DNA of 23,593 nucleotides from Actinomycetes bacterium (lineage in GTDB: Bacteria > Actinomycetota > Actinomycetes > Actinomycetales > Microbacteriaceae): positions 1-23,593 of the forward strand of contig JAEWJX010000111.1 of assembly GCA_023386365.1 (NCBI GenBank), in the 5' to 3' direction. Within the stretch, counting starts at the first letter, position 1. Each line of letters opens with the position of its first letter. This document shows, in pieces, positions 1 to 6,751 of this stretch. The notes under the pieces are model-generated. The model was not told where the DNA came from. It saw only the letters and a list, made by a program, of their open reading frames with translations, and searched no databases. The position numbers were made by a program, and so were the translations under genes.

Positions 1-5
1 ATAAA

Positions 6-28
6 CCCCCCGGCGGCCCCCGGGGGGG
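6..28 (-). terminator. Possible GC-rich terminator after the DUF4870 gene
   Basis: Read on the minus strand, this block downstream of the DUF4870 stop codon has a C7 run that can pair with a G6 run and is followed by TTTAT, which resembles an intrinsic terminator. Several alternative pairings are possible because the block is nearly pure G and C, and it lies at the window edge, so it could also be a poorly resolved sequence end. Confidence 0.3.
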
Positions 29-60
29 CGCCCGCCGCACCGTGTTTGCGGGCGTTCGCG

Positions 61-444
61 TTACTTGATGAGACGCAGCGCGAACGGGTAGCGGTAGCTG
101 CCGCCGTTGTTGACCTTCACGAATCCGAGAATCGAGAAGACCACGTTGAGGATGTACAGCGCCCAGCTCAGCAGGGTGAAGATCAGGCCGATCCCCACGA
201 ACAGCAGGATGGTGCCGATGATCGTCAGCGCCAGCCATCCGATGAGGAAGGTGATCTGCCAGTTGAGGGCTTCCTTCGCTTCGACGTTGGTCTTGGGGCC
301 GCGGTCCTTGAAGATGAGCCAGATGATCAGCGAGGGGAGCAGCCAGAGGATGCCGCCGAGGTGGGCGAACGAGGCCCACTGCTTGTCTTCGGCTTCGGTC
401 AGCGGTGCTGCCGGCTGCGGCGCGGGCTGCGCGGGATCGGTCAT
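61..444 (-). CDS. DUF4870 domain membrane protein
   Basis: Predicted small integral membrane protein of 127 residues. A proline- and alanine-rich N-terminus is followed by the typical DUF4870 pattern: an EDKQWASFAHLGGI stretch, a first hydrophobic segment near residues 30-45, the conserved region EAKEALNWQITF, and two more hydrophobic segments before a basic C-terminal end (RYPFALRLIK). I chose the ATG at 444 over an in-frame start 30 bases upstream because an AAAGG ribosome site lies just before it and the protein then starts MTDPAQ, as relatives do. It is transcribed away from hrcA. The family has no proven function; a Tic20-like fold has been suggested for it. No substrate can be proposed from sequence. 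Confidence 0.85.
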   Translation of the reverse strand: MTDPAQPAPQPAAPLTEAEDKQWASFAHLGGILWLLPSLIIWLIFKDRGPKTNVEAKEALNWQITFLIGWLALTIIGTILLFVGIGLIFTLLSWALYILNVVFSILGFVKVNNGGSYRYPFALRLIK

Positions 445-545
445 GGTGGTGGTGCCTTTCTCTCTGTAGAGCACGCGAGGGGGAGCGCATACACGCTAGC
501 GCCCGCCGTTCCGCGCGTGCAACGGCTCGCCGGGGCGGTGCGCGG

Positions 546-551
546 TAGTAT
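546..551 (+). promoter_or_regulatory. -10 box of the hrcA operon promoter (TAGTAT)
   Basis: TAGTAT matches the actinobacterial TANNNT -10 pattern and ends where the CIRCE operator begins, so transcription would start inside the operator near 558. No convincing TTGACA-like -35 is seen at 16-19 bases upstream. The placement is inferred from the motif and its position relative to CIRCE. Confidence 0.6.
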
Positions 552-577
552 TGGCAGTCACGTACCCGGAGTGCCAG
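551..577 (+). promoter_or_regulatory. CIRCE operator (HrcA binding site)
   Basis: The left arm TTGGCAGTC (551-559) and the right arm GAGTGCCAG (569-577) are separated by exactly nine bases, which is the CIRCE architecture TTAGCACTC-N9-GAGTGCTAA. Each arm matches the consensus at seven of nine positions, and the arms are inverted repeats of one another at seven of nine. It lies 47 bases before the hrcA start codon and directly after a -10 box, so HrcA should repress its own operon here. Confidence 0.85.
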
Positions 578-624
578 TGCCACCGGCGCAGGGTGGTGTT
601 CGACCCTGCGGAAAGGCGGTGCAC

Positions 625-1656
625 ATGGTCTCCGAGCGAAGCCTCGCCGTGCTCCGCGTCATCGTGCAGGACTACGTCTCGACGAGCGAACCGGTCGGGT
701 CGAAGTCGATCGTCGAGCGGCACTCATTCGGGGTGTCGTCGGCCACGATCCGCAACGACATGGCGCAGCTGGAGGAAGACGGGCTGATCGCCGCTCCCCA
801 CACGTCGTCGGGGCGGGTCCCCACCGACAAGGGCTACCGCGTGTTCGTCGACGAGCTCACCGAGCTGCGTCCGCTGAGCCCCGCCCAGCGCAACGCGATC
901 GAGGCGTTCCTCGGCGATCCGTCGGACCTCGACGAGGTGCTGGGGCGCTCCGTGCGCCTGCTGTCGCAGCTCACGAACCAGGTGGCGCTCGCGCAGTACC
1001 CGTCGTTCGGCACCGCGCGCGTGCGGCACGTCGAGTTGGTGTCGCTCACCCCGCACCGGGTGATGACGGTGCTGATCACCGACACCGGCCGCGTCGACCA
1101 GCGCACCGCCGAGACGGCGGCGGGCGACGACCCGGAGCTGCTGGCGCGGCTGCGGGCGATCTTCAACACCGAACTGGGAGGCAAGGCGCTCTCGGATGCG
1201 GCGGCCGCCCTTCACGGTCTGGCCGAGGCGATCGAGCCCGCCGAGCGCGAGCTGGCCGCCCCGCTGATCGCGAGCATCGCCGATCAGGTGGCCGCGACCC
1301 GTCACGACCGTCTCGTGATGGCGGGGGCGGCGAACCTGGCCCGCACCGAACGCGACTTCACCGGCTCCATCTACCCCGTGCTGGAGGCGATCGAGGAGCA
1401 GGTCACGATCCTGCGCCTGTTCGGCGAGATGGACCCGGACGACATCGGCGTCTCGGCGCGCATCGGGCGCGAGAACGATGACTTCGGCCTGGGCGAGACG
1501 AGTGTGCTGGCCAGCGGCTACGCAGCCCCCGGCGGCGCGGTGGCGCGGCTGGGTGTCCTCGGGCCGACTCGTATGGACTATTCGAGCAACATGGCGGCGG
1601 TCCGTGCGGTCGCCCGCTACCTGTCGCGCCTGATCGGCGACGACGAGATCAGATAG
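625..1656 (+). CDS. hrcA: Heat-inducible transcription repressor HrcA
   Basis: Repressor of class I heat-shock genes; it binds CIRCE and is kept active by GroEL. The protein has 343 residues, normal for the family. The N-terminal winged helix occupies about residues 1-75 and contains the characteristic stretches EPVGSKSI, SSATIRNDM and the wing TSSGRVPTDKGYR. The C-terminal part ends with the family-typical G-x-ARLGVLGPTRMDYS region. The ATG at 625 is preceded by GGAAAGG at a good distance; the reading frame stays open upstream to 46, but that extension is low-complexity and unrelated to HrcA. dnaJ follows after seven bases, so the two are co-transcribed, under the CIRCE site at 551-577. Confidence 0.97.
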   Translation: MVSERSLAVLRVIVQDYVSTSEPVGSKSIVERHSFGVSSATIRNDMAQLEEDGLIAAPHTSSGRVPTDKGYRVFVDELTELRPLSPAQRNAIEAFLGDPSDLDEVLGRSVRLLSQLTNQVALAQYPSFGTARVRHVELVSLTPHRVMTVLITDTGRVDQRTAETAAGDDPELLARLRAIFNTELGGKALSDAAAALHGLAEAIEPAERELAAPLIASIADQVAATRHDRLVMAGAANLARTERDFTGSIYPVLEAIEEQVTILRLFGEMDPDDIGVSARIGRENDDFGLGETSVLASGYAAPGGAVARLGVLGPTRMDYSSNMAAVRAVARYLSRLIGDDEIR

Positions 1657-1663
1657 AGGAACG

Positions 1664-2761
1664 TTGGCAGATCACTACGAGGTCCTCGGCGTCGAGCGCA
1701 GCGCGTCGCCTGAGGAGATCAAGAAGGCCTACCGCAAGCTCGCGCGCGAGCTGCACCCCGACGTGAACCCGTCGGAGGATGCGGCCGAGCGGTTCAAGTC
1801 GGTGACCCACGCCTACGACGTGTTGAGCGATCCGGAGCAGCGCGAGCGCTACGACATGGGTGGTGCCGGCGGTTTCGGCGGCGGCAACTTCGGCTTCGGC
1901 GACATCTTCGACAGCTTCTTCGGCGCGCAGGGGCGCACGGCGGGTCCCCGGTCCCGCACCGAGCGCGGCCAGGATGCGCTGCTGCGTATCGAGATCGACC
2001 TCGATGAGGTGATCTTCGGCACGAAGCACGAGATCGAGATCGACACGGCGGTGCTCTGCGAGACGTGCAAGGGCTCCTGTTGCGCGCCCGGCACGTCGAT
2101 CACGACGTGCGACATCTGCCGCGGCACCGGCCAGATCCAGCGTTCGGTGCGGTCGCTGCTCGGCAACGTGATGACGTCGAGCCCGTGCGGCACCTGCCGC
2201 GGCTACGGCACCATCGTCCCGAACCCGTGCGCGACCTGCGCCGGGCAGGGGCGCGTGCGTGCCAAGCGCAAGGTGGCGGTGGATGTGCCGGCCGGTGTCG
2301 ACACCGGTATGCGGCTGCACCTTCCGGCGGAGGGCGAGGCGGGTCCCGCCGGCGGTCCGAACGGCGACCTCTACCTCGAGGTCAAGGTCCGTCACGACGA
2401 CATCTTCAGCCGCTCCGGCGACGACCTGCTCGCCACCCTCGAGGTGCAGATGACGGATGCGATCCTCGGGTCGTCGGTGTCGCTGAAGTCGCTCGACGGC
2501 GATGTGTCGATCGAGATCAAGCCGGGTACCCAGTCGGCCGACATCGTCACTGTGAAGGAGCGCGGCATCACGCGTCTGCGCGGTGGCGGTCGCGGCGACC
2601 TGAAGGTCGGCATCCACGTGCAGACTCCGGTGCGCCTCAACTCGAGCGAGCTCGAGCTGATCAAGCAGTTCGCGTCGAAGCGCCCGCCGGCGAAGCCCCA
2701 GTTCTCCAAGTTCCAGCAGGGTCTGTTCGCGAAGCTTCGCGACCGCTTCATGGGGGCCTGA
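1664..2761 (+). CDS. dnaJ: Chaperone protein DnaJ (DnaJ2 type)
   Basis: Hsp40 co-chaperone that delivers unfolded proteins to DnaK and stimulates its ATPase. The order is a J domain with HPD near residue 32, a Gly/Phe-rich linker (about 65-90), a zinc-finger region with four Cys-rich repeats (CETCKGSC, CDICRGTG, CGTCRGYG, CATCAGQG), and the C-terminal substrate-binding domains; 365 residues in all. The first zinc repeat ends in Cys instead of Gly, which is usual in the actinobacterial DnaJ2 group that sits with hrcA rather than with dnaK-grpE. The start is a TTG at 1664 behind AGAGGA; an ATG is absent nearby. It should be heat-induced together with hrcA through CIRCE. Confidence 0.96.
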   Translation: MADHYEVLGVERSASPEEIKKAYRKLARELHPDVNPSEDAAERFKSVTHAYDVLSDPEQRERYDMGGAGGFGGGNFGFGDIFDSFFGAQGRTAGPRSRTERGQDALLRIEIDLDEVIFGTKHEIEIDTAVLCETCKGSCCAPGTSITTCDICRGTGQIQRSVRSLLGNVMTSSPCGTCRGYGTIVPNPCATCAGQGRVRAKRKVAVDVPAGVDTGMRLHLPAEGEAGPAGGPNGDLYLEVKVRHDDIFSRSGDDLLATLEVQMTDAILGSSVSLKSLDGDVSIEIKPGTQSADIVTVKERGITRLRGGGRGDLKVGIHVQTPVRLNSSELELIKQFASKRPPAKPQFSKFQQGLFAKLRDRFMGA

Positions 2762-2767
2762 CCTTCC

Positions 2768-3499
2768 GTGGCGAGCCTCTACCTGCACCCCGGCCTGGGC
2801 GACGCGGATGCCGCGGTCGGCTCGCGGGTCGAGGTGACGGGCGATGAGGCGCGCCACGCGCTGCAGGTGGCGCGGGTTCGTCCGGGCGAGCGTCTCGCGG
2901 TGAGCGACGGACGCGGCACGGTCGTTCGCGGCGCGGTCGTCGACGCCGGTCAGGGTGTGCTCGCGATCGTCGTCGATGAGGTCGTCCACGAACCGCAGGC
3001 GCGTCCCGCGTTGTGGCTCGCGCAGGCTCTCGCCAAGGGTGACCGCGACGAACTCGCCGTGCAGGCGGCCACCGAACTCGGGGTCGCGGGGGTGATCCCG
3101 TGGGCGGCCGAACGCTCGGTCTCGCGCTGGGAGGGGGCGAAGGTCGCGAAGGGTGAGGAGCGCTGGCGTTCGATCGTGCGCGAGGCGAGCAAGCAGGCGA
3201 TCCGCTCGCGGGTGCCCGAGGTGGCGTCGCTCAGCACCGTCGCGCAGCTCGCGGCGCTCGACGGTCTGGTTGTGGTGCTGGAACCGACCGGCGAGGTGCC
3301 GCTGAGCGGTGTCGCGATCGACGGCGCCGACCGGGTGACGCTCGTCGTCGGGCCCGAGGGGGGCATCGCTCCCCGCGAATTGGAGCGTCTCGCGGATGCG
3401 GGGGCGGTGATCGCGCGCCTCGGCACTGAGGTGCTGCGCACGTCGACCGCGGGACCGGCGGCGCTCGCGGTGTTGAACGCGCGTCTCGGCCGTTGGTGA
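2768..3499 (+). CDS. rsmE: 16S rRNA (uracil(1498)-N(3))-methyltransferase RsmE
   Basis: SAM-dependent enzyme that methylates N3 of U1498 in the 16S rRNA of the 30S subunit. The 243-residue protein has the PUA-like N-terminal domain (VTGDEARHALQVARVRPGERLAVSDG) and the SPOUT trefoil knot with VVGPEGGIAPREL near residue 193 and LGTEVLRTSTAGPAALAVL at the end. Actinobacterial members have LRTSTA where many others have LRxETA. The start is a GTG six bases after the dnaJ stop, with a G-rich ribosome site inside the dnaJ end. The order dnaJ-rsmE is widely conserved in Gram-positive bacteria. Confidence 0.95.
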   Translation: MASLYLHPGLGDADAAVGSRVEVTGDEARHALQVARVRPGERLAVSDGRGTVVRGAVVDAGQGVLAIVVDEVVHEPQARPALWLAQALAKGDRDELAVQAATELGVAGVIPWAAERSVSRWEGAKVAKGEERWRSIVREASKQAIRSRVPEVASLSTVAQLAALDGLVVVLEPTGEVPLSGVAIDGADRVTLVVGPEGGIAPRELERLADAGAVIARLGTEVLRTSTAGPAALAVLNARLGRW

Positions 3500-4203
3500 T
3501 GCCGATCGCGGCGGCGCCGCGGGAACCCGTCGAACTCCCGGAGGCCGTCCGCCGTCTGGCTCCGGGCGCGGTGGCGGTGTGGCGCAACATGGTCGGCGGG
3601 CTCACGTTCCGTGACGGCGACCGGTTCCTCAAGTGGAATCCGGCGGGCTCTGCCGCGTCCCTCTCGGCGGAGCACGAGCGTCTGGAGTGGGCGGCACGCT
3701 TCCATCCGGTGCCGCGAGTGCTGGACTACGAAGCGGATGCCGAGGGCGAGCTGCTGGTCACGGCGGCGCTCCCGGGGGCGAGCGCGGTGTCCGACCGCTG
3801 GATCGCCGAACCCCGCACCGCGGTGCGCGCGATCGGGGAGGGGCTGCGTGCCCTGCACGAGGACTTCCCGGTCGACGACTGCCCGTTCGAGTGGAGCGTC
3901 GAGGCGCGCCTCACCGGGTACGACGTCGATCTCGGCTCCCCGCCCGAGGTCGATCGGGTCGTCGTGTGCCACGGCGACCCCTGTGCACCGAACACGATCG
4001 TCGGCGACGACGGCCGTTGGACCGGCCACGTCGATTTCGAGACGCTCGGCCTCGCCGACCGCTGGGCCGACCTGGCGGTCGCCAGCATGAGCCTCGGCTG
4101 GAACTACGGACCTGACTGGGAAGCGGAGTTCTTCGCGGCGTACGGGATCGCGCCCGACGCCGACCGCATCCGCTTCTACCGGGAGCTGTGGAACGCCACC
4201 TGA
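3499..4203 (+). CDS. APH(3')-like aminoglycoside phosphotransferase family protein
   Basis: Kinase-fold protein of the APH family, 234 residues. The catalytic loop CHGDPCAPN (near residue 157) and the metal-binding and following region HVDFETLGLADRWADLAVA (near residue 177) are those of APH(3')-type enzymes, which transfer phosphate from ATP to an aminoglycoside hydroxyl. Other family landmarks are GGLTFR, KWNPAG and the ALPGASAVSDRW stretch. The ATG at 3499 shares a base with the rsmE stop codon; GTG (3496) and TTG (3493) are alternative starts. Chromosomal homologues of this type are common in actinobacteria and most have untested substrates, so resistance should not be assumed. Its last 28 bases overlap the 3' end of the convergent surface-protein gene. 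Confidence 0.85.
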   Translation: MPIAAAPREPVELPEAVRRLAPGAVAVWRNMVGGLTFRDGDRFLKWNPAGSAASLSAEHERLEWAARFHPVPRVLDYEADAEGELLVTAALPGASAVSDRWIAEPRTAVRAIGEGLRALHEDFPVDDCPFEWSVEARLTGYDVDLGSPPEVDRVVVCHGDPCAPNTIVGDDGRWTGHVDFETLGLADRWADLAVASMSLGWNYGPDWEAEFFAAYGIAPDADRIRFYRELWNAT

Positions 4204-4742
4204 TCGTGTCTTCGTGTCAGGGCGAGCACGAGTGCGCCCACCGACACGGCGGCGATGCCGGCCGCGATCCACGGCGCCCACGTCGACCCGGATGCGGCGA
4301 GCGCGTCGTCGGCGGTGAAGGAGAGCCGCCCCGACAGGCTGCCGGATTCCCCGTTGTCGGCCGGGGTGGTGAGGGTGACCGTGACCGACACGGTGACCGG
4401 ACCGGCGGCGAGCATCACCGGCCCGGCGAACGTGCGCGGGTCGAGGCAGGTGTCTCCCGAGTCGCAGACGTCGACGTCCAGCGTCGCGCGGTCCGGGGCG
4501 AAGAGGCCGGTCTGCTGGAGCCATTCGAACAGCACCAGCTGCGCGTCGCGGTCGAGCGTGAATCCACCCGTCTCGGTCTGCGGTACGCCGGTCTGAAGGC
4601 CCGTGTACTCGAGCGTGAACTCAGGGGAGGGTGCCGCGCTCGCCGATCCTTCCGGCACGAGCAGCAGCCCGAGTCCGAGCGCGAGGGCGGCCGCGATCGC
4701 GGCGCCCAGCGCCGTCGATCCGATCCTGCGCGCGCCGTTCAT
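4176..4742 (-). CDS. Secreted, membrane-anchored surface protein of the SipW locus
   Basis: I do not recognise a named family. The 188-residue protein has a conventional Sec signal peptide (basic MNGARR, a long Ala/Leu core, and a likely cut after SASA near residue 36). An extracellular region of about 115 residues, rich in Thr, Val and Asp and likely beta-sheet, contains a CDSGDTC pair that could form a disulphide. A C-terminal hydrophobic segment (about 153-175) is followed by a basic tail (RRHDQ). There is no LPXTG motif. Its start overlaps the sipW stop by four bases (ATGA) and has GGAGGAG upstream, so it is the last gene of the operon. It lacks the AAW-x-D signature of the three upstream proteins; a role as membrane anchor or assembly partner is inference. 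Confidence 0.8.
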   Translation of the reverse strand: MNGARRIGSTALGAAIAAALALGLGLLLVPEGSASAAPSPEFTLEYTGLQTGVPQTETGGFTLDRDAQLVLFEWLQQTGLFAPDRATLDVDVCDSGDTCLDPRTFAGPVMLAAGPVTVSVTVTLTTPADNGESGSLSGRLSFTADDALAASGSTWAPWIAAGIAAVSVGALVLALTRRHDQVAFHSSR

Positions 4743-5266
4743 CCCGGCTCCTCCGCGGTCGCCACATGCCGCGCCGGTCGTCCCGGGGGCACGAGCGACA
4801 GCCCGATGAGCGCCAGCGTGGCGATGGCGAGCGGGATCGCGACGGCGGGTCGCGCGAGGGTGAGCATCGCGTTGCCGACCAGCGGGATCGTGACCACCGG
4901 TTGCAGTACCGCCGCGTCGGCGTCTACCCGGTAGGGCTCGGGGTCGGCGACCTGGTTCGCGTCGCCCGCCATCTCGATCAGCAGCTGCGGACCGTCACGG
5001 GTGACCGCGGTGACCCGGTGCGTCACCAGCGCGCCGGAGGTGGCGTTGGGCAGCGTCGTCACCTCGCCGACGTCGACCTCGGATGCGGCGACCGGCATCG
5101 CGATCAGCAGGTCACCCCGCTGGATGTCGGGCTGCATCGATCCCGACACGACGATCAGCGGTTTCACCCAGGCCGCGAGGTTCGCCACGAAGAGGGCGCC
5201 CGAGAGCGCGCCGAAGACGGCGAGGACCCAGAGCAGGGCACCGCCTGTCCGGCGCAGCACGTTCAC
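4739..5266 (-). CDS. sipW: SipW-type signal peptidase I (archaeal/ER type)
   Basis: Membrane signal peptidase, 175 residues. An N-terminal membrane segment (about 10-32) precedes the catalytic serine motif VVSGSMQPDIQRGD (Ser43). Where bacterial-type enzymes have a lysine, this one has His83 in VTHRV, and Asp102 in the GDAN motif completes the Ser-His-Asp arrangement of the ER/archaeal S26B group, to which Bacillus SipW belongs. A second membrane segment lies near residues 130-160. SipW enzymes cleave a special class of exported proteins (TasA, TapA, camelysin); three such candidates are encoded just upstream. The start is GTG with GAGGT upstream, and the stop overlaps the next start by four bases. 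Confidence 0.92.
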   Translation of the reverse strand: MNVLRRTGGALLWVLAVFGALSGALFVANLAAWVKPLIVVSGSMQPDIQRGDLLIAMPVAASEVDVGEVTTLPNATSGALVTHRVTAVTRDGPQLLIEMAGDANQVADPEPYRVDADAAVLQPVVTIPLVGNAMLTLARPAVAIPLAIATLALIGLSLVPPGRPARHVATAEEPG

Positions 5267-5294
5267 GGCGACCTCATCGTCTGTCGTGGGCGGC

Positions 5295-5834
5295 TCAGTC
5301 GGAGGTGCCGGTCACCGAGAAGGTGATCGATCCGCTCAGGCCCTGCGCATCCGAGGGGAACGCAGCGGTCGTGACGACTCGCAGTGTGCCCGCGACCGCG
5401 GCCGCGCAGCTGGGGTCCGACGGCAGCGCGGCACCCACGAGCGGCGTCGTGACTGTCGCCGTGAGTTCGGCACCCGCCGCGGTGCCGAGCGGGTCGCCGA
5501 TCGCCGGGGTGGAGACGGCAGTCACCGTTCCGGCGGTCGTCCCGATGTTGCACAGGTAGAACGGAACGTCGATGGTGGTGCTCGGCGACAGTTCGTCGAG
5601 GCCGGCGGCGTCGATCGTGATCACGGCCTCGTCGCCCGGCACACCGACATCCGACCAGGGGCCGGTGGACGCCGCCGCGCCTTGCAGGTCGAAGCTGGAT
5701 GCGGTGGCGGTGGCGCCGAAGAACACGTCGTCGGTCCAGGCGGCCGTGGTGATGGCCGCGCCGACGCCGACGATGGCGACGCCCGCGAGCACCAGTTTGA
5801 GGGTGGCCCGCCGGCGGGCTGGTGTGGTGTTCAT
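5295..5834 (-). CDS. SipW-dependent secreted protein (substrate 3)
   Basis: Predicted exported protein of 179 residues. The N-terminus is basic (ARRRATLK), then hydrophobic, then ITTAAWTDDVFFG with Trp33, a SipW-type signal peptide followed by the alternating small-residue stretch ATATASSFDLQG typical of TasA/camelysin-like proteins. The mature part is Thr/Val/Ala-rich and beta-like, with WSDVGVPGDE, FYLCNIG and a second Cys in DPSCAAA. It shares WxDVGxPGD and LCNxG motifs with the first protein of the operon, so the two are paralogues. A strong AAGGAGGAAA ribosome site precedes the ATG at 5834, suggesting high expression. sipW follows after 28 bases. A fibre subunit is the likely role by family analogy only. 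Confidence 0.88.
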   Translation of the reverse strand: MNTTPARRRATLKLVLAGVAIVGVGAAITTAAWTDDVFFGATATASSFDLQGAAASTGPWSDVGVPGDEAVITIDAAGLDELSPSTTIDVPFYLCNIGTTAGTVTAVSTPAIGDPLGTAAGAELTATVTTPLVGAALPSDPSCAAAVAGTLRVVTTAAFPSDAQGLSGSITFSVTGTSD

Positions 5835-5872
5835 GGTTTCCTCCTTGGTGGTTCGTGGATGCGGAATCAGGT

Positions 5873-6751
5873 TCAGTAGGCGCACGAGGCGATGGTCACG
5901 GGGGCGATGTTCGAGATGGTGCGGGACTCGACCTGATAGCCCTGCAGCGTGGTCACGTAGTCGGTTCCGGTGGCCCCTTGTGAGGGGAAGTAGCCGGCGG
6001 GTCCGCCCGCCCAGTGGTTGTAGCCCAGCCACTGGTCGTATTCGGCCTGCGTGATGGCGCTCGCTGCGAGCCGGTCGTCGAGGAAGGCCCGCCAGTCGAA
6101 GACGACGGTGAAGCCGACGTAGTACGGCCGGTGTCCGTCGACGGTGGCGGCGACGCAGGGCTGGCTGCCGTTGCGGATGAGCTCGATGACGGGGCGCTGG
6201 GTGTACGTGTTGGGCCCGGGCGGCTGCCACGCGGGTTCCGGTGTGTTGACGACGCAGATCCTGGCGGTGTAGCTCTGGGTGGTCGAGGCGTATTGGCTGG
6301 TCTGCGACGGGGTGACGAGGATGATGCCGCTGGTCGCGTAGTCGGGCGCCTGGGTGAAGACGTAGCTGGCGCTCTCGCCGAACACCTGTCCCTGGAAGCC
6401 GGTGAACGGCGGCCTGTTGTCGAACGGCGGCTGGCCGGTGTGCATGCGCACCGTCCAGGCGATGGGCGTCGCCGAGGTGGTGTTGATCACGACGGTGAAA
6501 CACGCCTGCGTGGGGGTCGGGTTGGGGGCGGAGTTGAGCCCCGACCAGGTGGGGCCCGTGAAGCTGGTGGCGTCGCCCGGGGTCACGGGGGCGATGACGG
6601 GTGGTGGGGGTTCTTCGATGGCCGTGATCGACATCACGGAGCCGCCGCGGTCCTCCCAGGCGGCGAGCGTGGGGCCGAGGCTCGCCCCGAGCGCGATGCC
6701 GCTCACCGCGGCGACCGCCGCGATGAGGATCCTGCGCGCCCGTGCGTCCAT
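5873..6751 (-). CDS. SipW-locus secreted protein with proline linker (substrate 2)
   Basis: Exported protein of 292 residues, family not recognised beyond its signal peptide. Basic MDARARR, a hydrophobic core and the sequence TLAAWEDRGGSV (Trp32) match a SipW-type signal. A proline-rich linker (EEPPPPVIAPVTP) leads to a larger domain rich in Thr, Tyr, Trp and Pro, with four Cys (QACF, RICV, QPCV and SCAY at the very end). The domain differs from the two smaller paralogues flanking it. The start shares one base with the stop of the upstream gene, so translation is coupled. Its size, even Cys number and position between two subunit-like genes would suit a minor or tip component, but this is inference. 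Confidence 0.82.
   Translation of the reverse strand: MDARARRILIAAVAAVSGIALGASLGPTLAAWEDRGGSVMSITAIEEPPPPVIAPVTPGDATSFTGPTWSGLNSAPNPTPTQACFTVVINTTSATPIAWTVRMHTGQPPFDNRPPFTGFQGQVFGESASYVFTQAPDYATSGIILVTPSQTSQYASTTQSYTARICVVNTPEPAWQPPGPNTYTQRPVIELIRNGSQPCVAATVDGHRPYYVGFTVVFDWRAFLDDRLAASAITQAEYDQWLGYNHWAGGPAGYFPSQGATGTDYVTTLQGYQVESRTISNIAPVTIASCAY

Noticed and set aside
46..624. N-terminal extension of HrcA to an upstream start
   Set aside because: It would run antisense to the DUF4870 gene and across the promoter and CIRCE site; the ATG at 625 has a ribosome site and fits the family length.
3499..4203. Calling the APH-like gene an aminoglycoside resistance determinant
   Set aside because: The family motifs are clear, but chromosomal homologues of this kind are common in actinobacteria and the substrate cannot be read from sequence.
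1649..4524. Long open frames antisense to dnaJ, rsmE and the kinase gene (446 and 524 codons)
   Set aside because: They are rich in Arg, His and Ala with no domain logic, lie opposite well-recognised genes, and result from high third-position GC.
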